Positions 39,109-48,962 of a DNA stretch of 64,000 bases are shown here, piece by piece; position 1 is the first letter of the stretch; every line of letters begins with the position of its first letter. The notes beneath the pieces are model-generated. The model searched no databases, was not told the DNA's origin, and saw nothing but the letters and a program-made list of their open reading frames with translations. Source of the stretch: Microbulbifer variabilis (GTDB lineage Bacteria; Pseudomonadota; Gammaproteobacteria; Pseudomonadales; Cellvibrionaceae); assembly GCF_020524905.1 (NCBI RefSeq), contig NZ_JAIVKI010000001.1, forward strand, positions 496,001 to 560,000, read 5' to 3'. The translations under genes and the position numbers were made by a program.

Positions 39109-40359
39109 TTACAGAAGTTTACTTTCCAAAATATTGATTTGCCACTGCTCAGCATCTTGGGATTGGGCAATTGATCTGGCTTCTTGGTAATATTTACGAG
39201 CCATAGATTTATTTCCATGCTTTTCATAGAGATCGGCGAGTGTTTTGTTGAAGTCAAGTGAATGCCGATATTTTCCCTCATACTTCTTTAATAACTTTAT
39301 ACCGTTTTCTGCAGTATCGAAGTGCGCTGTGTAATCAACCCACATAAGCAGAAATGCCTTCTCGGATTGAGGTAGTTGATCACGAATTTTATCCATAAAT
39401 TCATCAATTTTATCAGTCTGTTCTTGTCGATAAAAAAAACGAATTGCCGCTTTTACGCTAGCGCTGGGAATGGATTGCCGTAGTGAAAATTCTTCCATCT
39501 TACTCTGGTAATACTTAACCAGTGATTCTGGATCTTGTAAGCTTGAGCTGGAATTTTCTGGTAGGTACCAGCCCGCAAAGATCTCTTTAAGCGAATTGCG
39601 TAAACTGATGGGCCCAATGGAGTTGTGACTTTCTTCAGGGTAGTGCCTGAAGCTCCAGTCCGCTGATCCTGGTGGTAACATATCTAGTTGGTGTATGAAA
39701 CCGTATTGCCCCATTTGCATTTCATCAGCAACCGATAGAGAAAGTCGACTATTCATGCGATCATTTTTCAATTTTTCTTTTGCTTTTTTAATGATGCCAT
39801 TTTCGCTATACCAAACAGCTGGGCTGATTGCTATATAATGATCGAAGGCATTGGGGGCTTCCAGATAGTAATCCAAGACAAATAAGCCTCCTACGGATTG
39901 TCCAACCAAGATGGAATTTGTTGATGCTCGGTAGCGTTTATGAATTAGGGGTTTGACTTCTTTTTCTATAAAACTCCTAAAATCATCGGCATTACCATTT
40001 TGCCCCTCCATGCTTATGGAAGGTAGTTCACTGGGGGTCATATAATGTCTGTAGCTCGCTGTTCCACGATCTGCAATACCAACCAAAATAACATCGGGAA
40101 TCATTTCACCCTTATTGCCTAGGAACTCTAATATTCCAGAGACGCTGCGGAAATTATAATCACCATCTAATAGATAAATAACCGGATAGCTAAAGTCGGG
40201 ATTTTCAAGATATTTTTCAGGCAATAAAACTTGGAGTTCTCTGTTTTCTGAAAGAATTTTTGACTCGATTGTTAAACGTTCGCCAGGTAGTAAGGGAGAG
40301 GCGATAAGTAATCTGCTTGTTGCGAGAAGGAAGCATAGGATGAAAATTCTAAGTGACAT
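39109..40359 (-). CDS. Secreted alpha/beta hydrolase (Fes/IroE-like esterase family)
   Basis: The 416-aa protein has a Sec signal peptide (about 1-20). The esterase domain shows YPVIYLLDGD (about 58-67), the nucleophile elbow GQSVGG (about 152), and a C-terminal histidine candidate in YPEESHNSI. This is the family containing iron-enterobactin esterases and putative D-family esterases. The last 120 residues are helical and TPR-like (ADLYEKHGNKSMARKYYQEA), an uncommon addition. No siderophore genes are adjacent, so the substrate is open. The gene is AT-rich and sits alone. Confidence 0.85.
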   Translation of the reverse strand: MSLRIFILCFLLATSRLLIASPLLPGERLTIESKILSENRELQVLLPEKYLENPDFSYPVIYLLDGDYNFRSVSGILEFLGNKGEMIPDVILVGIADRGTASYRHYMTPSELPSISMEGQNGNADDFRSFIEKEVKPLIHKRYRASTNSILVGQSVGGLFVLDYYLEAPNAFDHYIAISPAVWYSENGIIKKAKEKLKNDRMNSRLSLSVADEMQMGQYGFIHQLDMLPPGSADWSFRHYPEESHNSIGPISLRNSLKEIFAGWYLPENSSSSLQDPESLVKYYQSKMEEFSLRQSIPSASVKAAIRFFYRQEQTDKIDEFMDKIRDQLPQSEKAFLLMWVDYTAHFDTAENGIKLLKKYEGKYRHSLDFNKTLADLYEKHGNKSMARKYYQEARSIAQSQDAEQWQINILESKLL

Positions 40360-40811
40360 TTTTGACTACCATCTAAGGTTGATAAATTTTGTATTATATT
40401 TGAATCAAACCAGTTCATGACAGATTAAGAAAAGACCTTGTCAAGTTTGGGGTGATTAATTCATTCGGTTTAGTAAGTCTCTTGAAATCTATAAAAGTAA
40501 AGCTAATTTATATTGGTATAACTATCGAGAGTATATTATATATATTTAGTCCGGTAGCAAAGTGATTGTTTCATTTTTGTTGAATGTGAATAATAAAAAT
40601 ATAGCAACAAGTTAAATTGGCAAGTTGGAAGATGTATTGGTAATTTAAAAATCTGCATTGGCTTTTTTTGATGAATCCTAATCAGTTGATCGAAGGAAAT
40701 TTCTACCATAAAATATTGGAGTTGATTAAAGGTGTGTGTTGATTTTTGATATATGTTTTTATTTATATTGAAGCGGGGTGTTAAAGCATTCTGTAGCCTT
40801 ATGAAGATAAG
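40360..40811. other. AT-rich gene-free gap
   Basis: About 450 bases with very high A+T and no credible ORF, between the esterase gene and the curlin-repeat gene on the same strand. The esterase promoter is expected here. I see no clear terminator. Confidence 0.6.
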
Positions 40812-42167
40812 TCATTGCCATATAACACTGGTATTGCCTTGGCCAACCTGAGTAACCGCGATGTAATTATTTTGGCTGGATTGCACTATTTCTTGCCTAT
40901 TTTTATTTCCGATTTGTATGCTTTCTATATAATTTGAAATCCCTTTCTGGATAATAGAGAGATCATTTCGGTCACCAATCTGACTAGCAGAGATGCTCAG
41001 GTCTTCCCCTGTCTGAACAAAATTGGCAATATTGTCTGAGCCTGCTTGGTGAGTGAAAATACTAAGATATTCTCCAGTCTGTTCAATTTCTGTAATATTT
41101 TTCTTGCCTATCTGTTCGTTGGAGATATTGATATAGAGGCCTCTCTGATTCACTGTGAATATATTGTTGGAGCCAAATTGGCTAGATTCTAGTGTACTTA
41201 GCTCCGTGGTGAGTTGGCTGGCGGTAATCTGATTACCTGACCTGAATTGTTGAATATCCATAGTGCTTTGATCGGAATCCTGCTCTAGAAAGGCATAGCT
41301 ATCTTTTCCTCCCTGATACAGCTCAATGGCATTGTAAGTTCCAGCCTGTACAACTGAGGCTCGGTTTGCCTCTCCTCTTTGTAACAGCGTAATACTGCTA
41401 AAAAAGCTTTTGTCCTGATTGATCTGTGCGTAGTTGGATATTTCAAACTGCTGGATTTTTGTTCTACTATTAGCGGACAGAGATTGTGATATCTTTGTAA
41501 GATTCTTACTGCCATCCTGAAGGATTTCAATCCTGCTATTATTAACATCAGCCAAATTTATAGAGGAAAAATTTTCTTTATTATATTGAAGTATATATGT
41601 GGCACTAGAAGAAGTTGTTTCAGCTTCTCGTACAGTAATCTTATGTTGGTTACCATATTGGTGCGCAGTTATAGTACTAGAAATACTAGATTCTTGTTTG
41701 GCGATAAATACATTGTCACCTCCTTCCTGAATGTTCTCAATGATATTATCTTTCCCTGAATTTTGAATAACTTTAGAAGAGTTTTTGTTGCCCATCTGTA
41801 ATATAGTTATTGTGCTAGTGAGACTGATGTTCTGGCTTGAAAATACTTTGTTAGCACTACCAAACTGCTGATTTAAAATAGATGATGATGTTGCGCCAGT
41901 CTGGGAAATTTTAGACTGGTTTTTCAGGCCAATTTGGGTCGATTGAATGCTGCTATCTATGGTTTCAGAATTTTGCTTGATATTGGCTCTATTATTTTGG
42001 CCTATCTGGATATTCTCGATAGCATTGTTGATCCTCAACTCTAATTGCTTGCCATTTAGATTGTTGTTCAATTCTAATTGAGTCTGGGGAATAGAAATGT
42101 CATCCGCAAGTGCTGTGGCACTGAGGGAAATAATCACCCCTGCAATAAGATTGATGTAGGGATTCAT
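40812..42167 (-). CDS. Large curlin-repeat protein (CsgA/CsgB-like amyloid), copy 1
   Basis: The 451-aa product has a signal peptide (1-21, ending ALA) and is otherwise made of imperfect repeats of about 22 residues of the type QIGxxNxxxIxQ, the curlin signature in which Gln and Asn stack as a beta-helix. Examples are IQIGQNNRANIKQ and QVGQGNTSVIWQ. E. coli CsgA has five repeats; here there are many more. No csgDEFG genes are present nearby. The start has AAAGGAG eight bases upstream, as has copy 2. It is presumably a surface fibre or biofilm component. Confidence 0.88.
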   Translation of the reverse strand: MNPYINLIAGVIISLSATALADDISIPQTQLELNNNLNGKQLELRINNAIENIQIGQNNRANIKQNSETIDSSIQSTQIGLKNQSKISQTGATSSSILNQQFGSANKVFSSQNISLTSTITILQMGNKNSSKVIQNSGKDNIIENIQEGGDNVFIAKQESSISSTITAHQYGNQHKITVREAETTSSSATYILQYNKENFSSINLADVNNSRIEILQDGSKNLTKISQSLSANSRTKIQQFEISNYAQINQDKSFFSSITLLQRGEANRASVVQAGTYNAIELYQGGKDSYAFLEQDSDQSTMDIQQFRSGNQITASQLTTELSTLESSQFGSNNIFTVNQRGLYINISNEQIGKKNITEIEQTGEYLSIFTHQAGSDNIANFVQTGEDLSISASQIGDRNDLSIIQKGISNYIESIQIGNKNRQEIVQSSQNNYIAVTQVGQGNTSVIWQ

Positions 42168-43079
42168 TAGTGACTCCTTTACTACGTAAATCTAAGAAAT
42201 CGACAGTGCCCTAGATTGGCTTTCGCGAATGATTGACCTTAGTTAGCAGATTATAAAAATAAAAGCGATAGAGGCTATTTGCTGAATGACTACATGTTCC
42301 TACTGAATAACTGAATATCGTGTGAATAGATTCTTCACTTTGAGTCCACTTCATACCTATGGGTAAAACTTCTCATAAAGTATCAGTAAAGGTCAGATGT
42401 TACGCCATAAGAAAGAAGTACTAAATATATGAGAAGAAAGTGTTGTGCTGTCATCCATTTTTACGAAGCCACCCAATGACTCCGGTTTCTTTAATTTGAA
42501 TAATGGAATGTCAAAAAACTCTAAGGGATTGTTGATTGGCAGTTGAATCCTTCTTTAGGTTTTTTTATGTGTCACACTCTGGATTGCTAGATGCTTCTTA
42601 ATGTGAGACTTGTTAACTTTTCTTAATTTGTGATCGAAGTTTTTTCTATCAGTGCTGATAGCATATATAGTTTGATATGTGGGAAGAATTTCCCATTTAT
42701 TAAAGCTAGATTGTATCGATATGGGGCTATCTGATTAGCTAAGTAACTAGATGTTTCGGCTCGAAGAAAACCCACATGATATCTAAAAATGGATTTTGCA
42801 TAATCCACTAGGTTATGTGGTTATTTCATCTGGTAAAGAGCAGAATATGTAACAGGTATCAAGGCATTTGTTTGTAGTATTAATCTCTAGTTCAGAGAAC
42901 CTAATTACAATGCATATTTATGGGTATTTATTTCCCTCGTTTGAGCTGTGAGGGAAATTAAGCTTTTAGCAGTGCCTGATGTTTATTGCGATAATAAGTA
43001 AAGGAGATTGATAAATCTGAGTTAGACTATCTGGATTGAGTAGCAAACAACAAAGCTGGATTAAAGTTACCTCCATTAA
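42168..43079. other. Gene-free 0.9 kb upstream of curlin copy 1
   Basis: AT-rich, with only short unconvincing ORFs. A perfect palindrome CTATCAGTGCTGATAG lies at 42646-42661, behind a T-run. The promoter of the curlin gene should lie at the left end; no clear motif was identified. Confidence 0.6.
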
Positions 43080-43583
43080 TTAGAGGTCCGCTTGTCGGCA
43101 GGCACTATCTACAAACTTTAGCAGTGTGGGGATACGATATTTGCCATGCATGCTGATAATATTAGATTGCGCAGCTTCGCGCGTTATTGCGACACTGGAG
43201 ATGTATAGCGGTGTAAGACTGTTGCCGCGAAGAATTTCTGATTCCTTGGGAGTTCCTAGAAATGGTTTTTTTGCTACACCAATAATTGGTATCTTCTTGT
43301 TTAAAACCTCAAATAAATACATACCCAGGCCGGGCCTACACTCTTCTCCAAGAGAGACAAATCCATCGATGATAATGATATTTGGTTTCAGTTGGTGCTC
43401 CTGGATCAGGGTTAGAATACAAGGCAGTTCTCGCTTATAAAATGCACCAGGCTCATACTCAGCAATTTCTGCAATTTTGCTATGATAAACTGCGGTGGGG
43501 TGCTGATCATGCCAGTGGTTAAAGCTAATAGCAGAAGCAATGGCTTCTTTTCCTCGGTAGTCCACATCGATAGCAAGAATCAT
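43080..43583 (-). CDS. Endonuclease V family protein
   Basis: This 167-aa protein matches endonuclease V, which cleaves next to deaminated purines such as deoxyinosine. The catalytic acids are in place: aspartate in AIDVDYRG, glutamate in FYKRELPCIL, and aspartate in IDGFVSLG. RPGLGMYLFEV and IIGVAKKPFLGTP are also conserved. At 167 residues it is shorter than E. coli Nfi (about 220), missing N-terminal sequence. GGAG lies seven bases before the ATG chosen. Its position alone in an AT-rich island suggests acquisition. Confidence 0.88.
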   Translation of the reverse strand: MILAIDVDYRGKEAIASAISFNHWHDQHPTAVYHSKIAEIAEYEPGAFYKRELPCILTLIQEHQLKPNIIIIDGFVSLGEECRPGLGMYLFEVLNKKIPIIGVAKKPFLGTPKESEILRGNSLTPLYISSVAITREAAQSNIISMHGKYRIPTLLKFVDSACRQADL

Positions 43584-44078
43584 AGCTTTACTCCAAAAGT
43601 TCAATTGGGCTTAGCTAGATAAAAACGGTATCTACGCTGATAAATAAGCCCTGATAATACATAATTAAATCTATGACACAGTAATCTAAAGTTCAGGAAA
43701 TAGCCATAATGATATTCTGTTTATGCGTCTCTTGGTGAGATGTAACTCCTATATTTGTATAGGCACCGTATATTCAGCTTGTTCAGTTTTTCCGGATTTA
43801 AACTCTTTAGGGAATTACTCTTTGGCGTATATATCGTTCACCATCTAACCTTTTACTCTTTCCTTGATTAGCTGCCCCTTTTAAAGTCACGTATGTAGTG
43901 CTCCCTGTTCATTTGCCATTTACAGTATCTGGCGCTTTGATTTCATTTTTCATTCCACCGGTCGACTTTTAAGGTCTATGCTGCCTTAGGGCGTGGTGCA
44001 GGTACTGTAATTAGATGGTTCAGGTAGCGCTACAAAAGTTCGAACAGCCAATGCTGCAGTTACAAGGAGGGGTTATTC
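43584..44078. other. Gene-free gap between endonuclease V and the copper oxidase
   Basis: About 495 bases without a gene. It must hold divergent promoters for both genes. The right end has AAGGAGG for the multicopper oxidase. I see no clear metal-regulator site. Confidence 0.55.
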
Positions 44079-45650
44079 GTGTCTCGTTTATCGCGTCGGG
44101 ATTTCTGTTTAGGAACCTTGGCGGCTTCTCTATTGACTGGTGCCCATACGAAAGCCCAATCCACCAGCACCGCAAACTCTTCTACAAGGCCCATGCTGCC
44201 AATTCCCCCTGAATTGAGAGCAGATTCGTCGGGTAAAATCGATCTAGTGGCCAAGTCGGCCACACAGAATTTCCTGAAGGGAATGACAACGCCAACCTAT
44301 GGATTTAATGGGCCCTTTTTGGGACCGGCTTTGCGCTTCCATAAGGGTGAAACGGTGATCGCTAGTGTACATAATCTACTGACTCAGAATGTGACGGCCC
44401 ACTGGCATGGTCTGATTGTCCCTGGCCATGCCGATGGTGGTCCCTATATGCCCATCAAGCCAGGTCAGACTTGGACTGCAAAACTGCCTATTATCCAGCA
44501 GGCGGCGACACTTTGGTTTCATCCCCACCTCTATCCCACTACTGCTGAGCTTGTACTCAAGGGGTTGGCAGGGCTTATTATTATCGATGATGAAAATAGT
44601 GATGCGTTGCCACTACCTAAGCGCTGGGGAGTGGATGATATCCCGGTGATTATCCAGGATCGACGCTTCAATAAAGATGGCAGCTTCTTTCATCGCTTTA
44701 ATGAAATTACTGTTGCCGCCGGTTATTGCGGTGACCAACTACTCACTAATGGCGTGATCAATCCAGTCGTTAAACCTCCTAAAGGGTGGCTGCGTTTCAG
44801 AATCCTGGATGGCTCAAATGGTCGAAACTACCGGCTTACCACTAGTGATCGGCGGCCCTTATATGTGATTGCCACAGATGGCGGTTTTTTACCGGAGCCG
44901 GTAGAGGTGAAAGAGTTACCAATTGCTGCTGGGGAGCGCTATGAGGTGATGGTGGATGCCCGTAATGGCCAGCCCTTCGATTTTTTAACCTTGCCGGTGC
45001 CACAACAGGTTATGCGCCTGCCTCCATTCGATGGACCAGTGGTGTTTCTCAGTGTCTTGCCTGGTAATTCGGAGGGGCAGGGAACCCTGCCTGAGCAGTT
45101 GGTATCAATGCCAGAAATACCTGCAACATTGCCGCCGGTCAGTCAGCAGTTGGTTATGCAGATGAACCGTCGGAAGATCTCCGATAAGCTGATTGATGCT
45201 ACAGGCCTGGAGAAAATGGTTGACTCAGGAAAAACTGATCCAGTGGTGGTAGCTAAGGTTCTGAAATTAATAACTGAGGCACCGGCGTTGCCTCTGAAAG
45301 CCCAACTGACAGCCAATGCAGTCAGTGGGGTTTCTTTCTCTTTTACTGAGCCGGGCTTTAAGGCCCCGATCAACAAGGATTTACGCTGGCGTATTTCTGA
45401 AGGCAGCGACACAATGCTGCACCCTGTACATATTCATGGATGCCAGTTTCGCTTAATCAAGTTTAATGATGCCACACCGCCTCCGTATATGCGTGGCTGG
45501 AAAGATACGGTCCCCATATCCAATGCTGGTAGTGCGGAAATTTATGTTCGTTTTCCTTTAGAGGCAATGCCAGATATGCCCTACATGGTGCACTGTCATG
45601 TTCTCGAGCATGAAGATTCTGGCATGATGACAGAATTCAGTGTGACATGA
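44079..45650 (+). CDS. Multicopper oxidase with Tat signal (CueO-like)
   Basis: The 523-aa periplasmic oxidase has a twin-arginine signal (SRRDFCLGT, cleavage after about residue 26). The copper sites are complete: HWHG and WFHPH in domain 1, HPVHIHG and HCHVLEHEDSGMM at the C-terminus, the last supplying the type 1 Cys, His and Met. The layout suits a cuprous or phenolic oxidase for copper tolerance. The methionine-rich insert of E. coli CueO is not obvious. GTG is the start, with AAGGAGG seven bases upstream. A CueR-like gene lies 1.5 kb away. Confidence 0.93.
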   Translation: MSRLSRRDFCLGTLAASLLTGAHTKAQSTSTANSSTRPMLPIPPELRADSSGKIDLVAKSATQNFLKGMTTPTYGFNGPFLGPALRFHKGETVIASVHNLLTQNVTAHWHGLIVPGHADGGPYMPIKPGQTWTAKLPIIQQAATLWFHPHLYPTTAELVLKGLAGLIIIDDENSDALPLPKRWGVDDIPVIIQDRRFNKDGSFFHRFNEITVAAGYCGDQLLTNGVINPVVKPPKGWLRFRILDGSNGRNYRLTTSDRRPLYVIATDGGFLPEPVEVKELPIAAGERYEVMVDARNGQPFDFLTLPVPQQVMRLPPFDGPVVFLSVLPGNSEGQGTLPEQLVSMPEIPATLPPVSQQLVMQMNRRKISDKLIDATGLEKMVDSGKTDPVVVAKVLKLITEAPALPLKAQLTANAVSGVSFSFTEPGFKAPINKDLRWRISEGSDTMLHPVHIHGCQFRLIKFNDATPPPYMRGWKDTVPISNAGSAEIYVRFPLEAMPDMPYMVHCHVLEHEDSGMMTEFSVT

Positions 45651-45678
45651 GTTGAAATAACTTGGGAATATCCTCTTA

Positions 45679-46740
45679 TTAAAACTCTACCATAAACCTG
45701 CTCAGCTTTCTTTTGATAAAAGGCAGATGATTGGCCGCGGCCAATAGAGCACTAAATTCAATTTTTTCGAGAAATGATTGACCGGTGACTATTTTTCTTC
45801 CACGTTCAGTGATATCGATGACCTTCCTATCCTCCCGGTGACGAAGTACCGAATATCTATCCAGATTACCTTCAGAGATACACTTGGCTAACTCGGCCGA
45901 ATCCGCAATCCCCAGGTTCATTCCTCGGCCCCCAACAGGAGAGTGGCAGTGTGCTGCATCGCCTGCAAGATGTATTCTTCCCTTGGAGTAGCTCCTTGCC
46001 TGTCGGATAGAGATTTTGAAAACCCCCTCTCGTCGTATCTTGTGGATTTTAAGAGGAAGGGGAAATGCCTCTAATGCTTTTTCACAGCTAGCTACAAAGC
46101 GGTAACGGTTTTTGCCGATAGGCACTGAAACCACCACAATACCGGACTTAATCTGCGCTAGTGTAAATGTTTGTGGATGAGGCCAATCATCTACCTCTAC
46201 ATCGGCTATAGACCAGAGTTCCTTTAAGTCGAATCCGGGGTAGGGGATATTGGCATTTTGTCGAACTGTGCTATGAACGCCATCGGCGCCGATAATAAGA
46301 TCGAAGTTCTCCTCCTCGTTATCAGAAAACTGAGCTACAACGGATTGCGTTTCTTCACGGAAGGTATTGAGTGCGAGTTCATAATCGACCTGCACACCCA
46401 TTGAAGCCAGTGAATCAGCTAGGATAGTTTCGGTACGGTCTTGAGGTAGCCCCAAGATAGTAGGGAAATAAGAGGAGCCAGAATATAGCGGCACTGTCAA
46501 GGCAAGGTGACTACCTCGGTAGATGCAAGCTTTTTGAATGGGCACGCCCTCTTCAATCAATTTTTTGGATACTCCTGAGGGGGATAGTAATTCCAAACTT
46601 TTAGAGGTAATACCAACAGCCCTGCTAAACGTCGAAGCGCTATCGCGTTTATCTATAATCTTGGCGAATATTTTCCGGCGCGCTAATTCCACGGCAAGAG
46701 TAAGACCGGTAGGTCCTGCACCGACAATTAGTACCTTCAT
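45679..46740 (-). CDS. FAD-dependent monooxygenase (PHBH family)
   Basis: This 353-aa aromatic-ring hydroxylase-type protein has the FAD GXGXXG fold (IVGAGPTGLTLAVELAR), the middle motif GADGVHSTVRQ with DG, and the ribityl-binding GDAAHCHSPVGGRGMNLG. It is short for the family, lacking the C-terminal thioredoxin-like domain of phenol hydroxylases. The substrate is unknown. It is convergent with the multicopper oxidase gene, 28 bases apart. Confidence 0.88.
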   Translation of the reverse strand: MKVLIVGAGPTGLTLAVELARRKIFAKIIDKRDSASTFSRAVGITSKSLELLSPSGVSKKLIEEGVPIQKACIYRGSHLALTVPLYSGSSYFPTILGLPQDRTETILADSLASMGVQVDYELALNTFREETQSVVAQFSDNEEENFDLIIGADGVHSTVRQNANIPYPGFDLKELWSIADVEVDDWPHPQTFTLAQIKSGIVVVSVPIGKNRYRFVASCEKALEAFPLPLKIHKIRREGVFKISIRQARSYSKGRIHLAGDAAHCHSPVGGRGMNLGIADSAELAKCISEGNLDRYSVLRHREDRKVIDITERGRKIVTGQSFLEKIEFSALLAAANHLPFIKRKLSRFMVEF

Positions 46741-47140
46741 ATAAACCAGATGGTTTCTCTCTTACTTACAACAATAGTACAGCAATTAAGAGTGGTAACT
46801 GTAGCTTAATCTATTCTTGCGATTGACTGGGCTGTATTCATAAAATCAACAATAAATTGACTAAAATAATTTTTTCGGTCAATTGGCGTTGAAATGGAGC
46901 GGAATTTCTATTGATGGGCTCTAATGAATGCCTATATCAATATTTTGTGACTGTAAATACCCAATCAGGGGGGATCTTAGAAGGGGAATACCCTGAGGGG
47001 ACACAATCGAATAAAACCTCAGTATCAGAGTTTTGCTCTTTTTTCCGATTCTCTAGCAATACAGTAAATAGGTTAAGGGGTGAAGTTGATTAAAGATACA
47101 GCGATGGATATTGTAGGGTTGTATTTTGTCCCCGTCTTTT
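46741..47140. other. Gap with only a doubtful 60-aa ORF
   Basis: About 400 bases upstream of the monooxygenase gene and downstream of the MerR gene. A 60-codon plus-strand ORF at 46911-47093 has no recognisable features and no good ribosome binding site. Nothing else is visible. Confidence 0.5.
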
Positions 47141-47581
47141 TTACTCAGCTGCAGACTTCCCCGTATGCTCTTCTTCATATTGCAGTGTCATTGCTCTCTT
47201 CACAAGATTTTGGAGGTTAGAGCACTCCAACTGGTTGACTTCTGGGCAATTGGCTATATGTCTAAAGCCATCGCGCATGGCTTCTAGGCGCTGGATATTT
47301 TTATCCAAAGCATCGACCTTTTGGAGTAACTGGTCCCGGTCGATATTGGGTTTGTCGCTATAAGTGAACATGCAGGCAATTTCGTCAAGAGAGAAGCCAG
47401 CATTGCGTGCTAGGGCGATCAATGAGAGCTGCTCAAGTACACTGGTGTGAAAAACTCTGGCGATGCCTCGTCTGCTGATGGACTGAATCAGGCCCTTCTC
47501 TTCATAATATCTAAGGGTAGAAGAGGGAAGCCCGCTAAGCTTCGACACTTGGCGAATATCTATTTCCGGTGTATCACTCAT
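47141..47581 (-). CDS. MerR family regulator, CueR-like
   Basis: The 146-aa regulator has the MerR winged helix (IRQVSKLSGLPSSTLRYYEEKGL, in which the HTH is followed by RVFHTSVLEQLSLIALARNAG) and a long dimerisation helix. The C-terminal metal loop reads CPEVNQLEC, a Cys-X7-Cys spacing like that of copper sensor CueR. Copper sensing therefore seems likely and would fit the nearby multicopper oxidase. The start chosen follows a perfect inverted repeat at 47599-47622; an in-frame upstream extension would run through that site. Confidence 0.85.
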   Translation of the reverse strand: MSDTPEIDIRQVSKLSGLPSSTLRYYEEKGLIQSISRRGIARVFHTSVLEQLSLIALARNAGFSLDEIACMFTYSDKPNIDRDQLLQKVDALDKNIQRLEAMRDGFRHIANCPEVNQLECSNLQNLVKRAMTLQYEEEHTGKSAAE

Positions 47582-48962
47582 CTGTAACAACCTAAAGTAA
47601 ACTAGAAGTCGTATCCTAGTTTTCGCTGCTCTCCCTGGCAAGTCTTTAATGCGATGTCTTATCGGATGGAAATATAGAGAATGATTTGTGAAGTGACGGT
47701 GAAGACACTTTCCTTTGCCCTAGTATCTCAGGTAGGTTAATGACCAATCAGTAAAAAGCTAAAGCCTGCATTAAAAATATTTTTAGTCGTGGAAACGTAT
47801 TGTTGTTAAAGTCATATCCATTTTTTGAAAATTATTAATATTTACTAGGTATGGAGATATCCAAGGATGGGGATATGGGAATTATCAATAGATTTTCTCC
47901 AAGCACCTGCCGGGATTGGCCTGAGGGATGAACAATTTTTCTATCGTACACTCCTATTTTTACTTCCTCTAAATCAGGTTTCTCAATGAGTATTAGAGGC
48001 TGATTGATATTGATTTATCTACTTGATTGTTAATTAATTTTCACTTCTTTCTGTTGAGTTAAACTTTGTTGAATCAAAGCAGGTTTTCTTTGGCGTTTGT
48101 AATTGGAGTTTTTCAGATCTTTTACATTTAGCGAGCTTTAATAAGAGATATATATCTGAGTGTTTGTTTTGCTGAAATACAGCATCATTGATGTAGGCTA
48201 ATACTGAGGACCTTTTTTCTTTTCCAGTCATAAAGTCCCTTTTGTTGGTTCTTCCCTCGATGTGCTCGCTCGATGAGCTGAATGAGAATGTTCGGAATTG
48301 TTCTTGGATAGAGCTTGCACGGTTCTTTGTCTTACACGCCGCAAACTGGCTTTTGGCGCCAGCTGTTAAACCATAAATATGGAAGAAATATGGAAGAGGT
48401 GTTGCACTCGATCCAATTTAAGAGATTTTCTCTATTGGGATCACCGGCTTTCTTGGCCCTCAATTTATTTTTTTAAATTAAATTTCTATTTTTATTGAAA
48501 AAGCTTGTAGGCGGATCGGGTTTTATTGCTTTTTAATGGTATTAAATTTCTTTAACTGGAGTCTTATGGGGTACTTTTGTTTTTTTTAGCGTTCCGTTCT
48601 GTAAAGAAGTGTTTTTAAATTTGGGAACCATTCCATTGTGGCTCAATCGAATCTGCAGTGCTTGTATGGGGCATTGGCTAAGGGCACAGAACAATTTTAA
48701 GTATTTGTTGAAAAATATTATCTGTCTCAGCTGTTCGTCTCTAAATAAGAGTGAGCACAGAGGTGGGGATATTATTCCTGTCAGTAAATAAAGATCGATT
48801 GAAATAATTAGACGCTAGGGTCACATCTTTATTGATAACCCGTTGTAGATTTTATCAGAGAATTCTTAATTCATTGTTCCTGTACTAACACCAGCCGGTT
48901 GCCACCTCATCACGTATATCAACGTTTTTAATAGAAGCCTAAAAACGAATAGCGGAGATTCT
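47582..48962. other. 1.4-kb AT-rich region without convincing genes
   Basis: The left end holds the MerR operator candidate. ORFs of 65 codons (minus, 48034-48231) and 60 codons (plus, 48609-48791) show no recognisable domain or strong initiation signal. The sequence is probably non-coding or heavily decayed; the chitinase promoter should lie at the right end. Confidence 0.55.
47599..47622 (-). promoter_or_regulatory. Candidate operator of the CueR-like regulator
   Basis: AAACTAG and CTAGTTT form a perfect 7-bp inverted repeat separated by 10 bases, 18 bases before the regulator start codon. MerR regulators bind such spaced palindromes between -35 and -10. I did not find a clear second copy upstream of the oxidase or the monooxygenase. 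Confidence 0.5.

Noticed and set aside
39109..40359. Siderophore esterase assignment
   Set aside because: The esterase family fits, but no siderophore synthesis or uptake gene lies nearby, so the substrate was left open.
46911..47093. 60-codon ORF near the MerR gene
   Set aside because: No motif, no initiation signal and AT-rich surroundings; probably chance.
48034..48791. Two ORFs of 60-65 codons in the 47.6-48.9 kb gap
   Set aside because: Lysine/serine-rich and short with no recognisable domain; the region looks decayed, so toxin-antitoxin or phage genes could not be supported.
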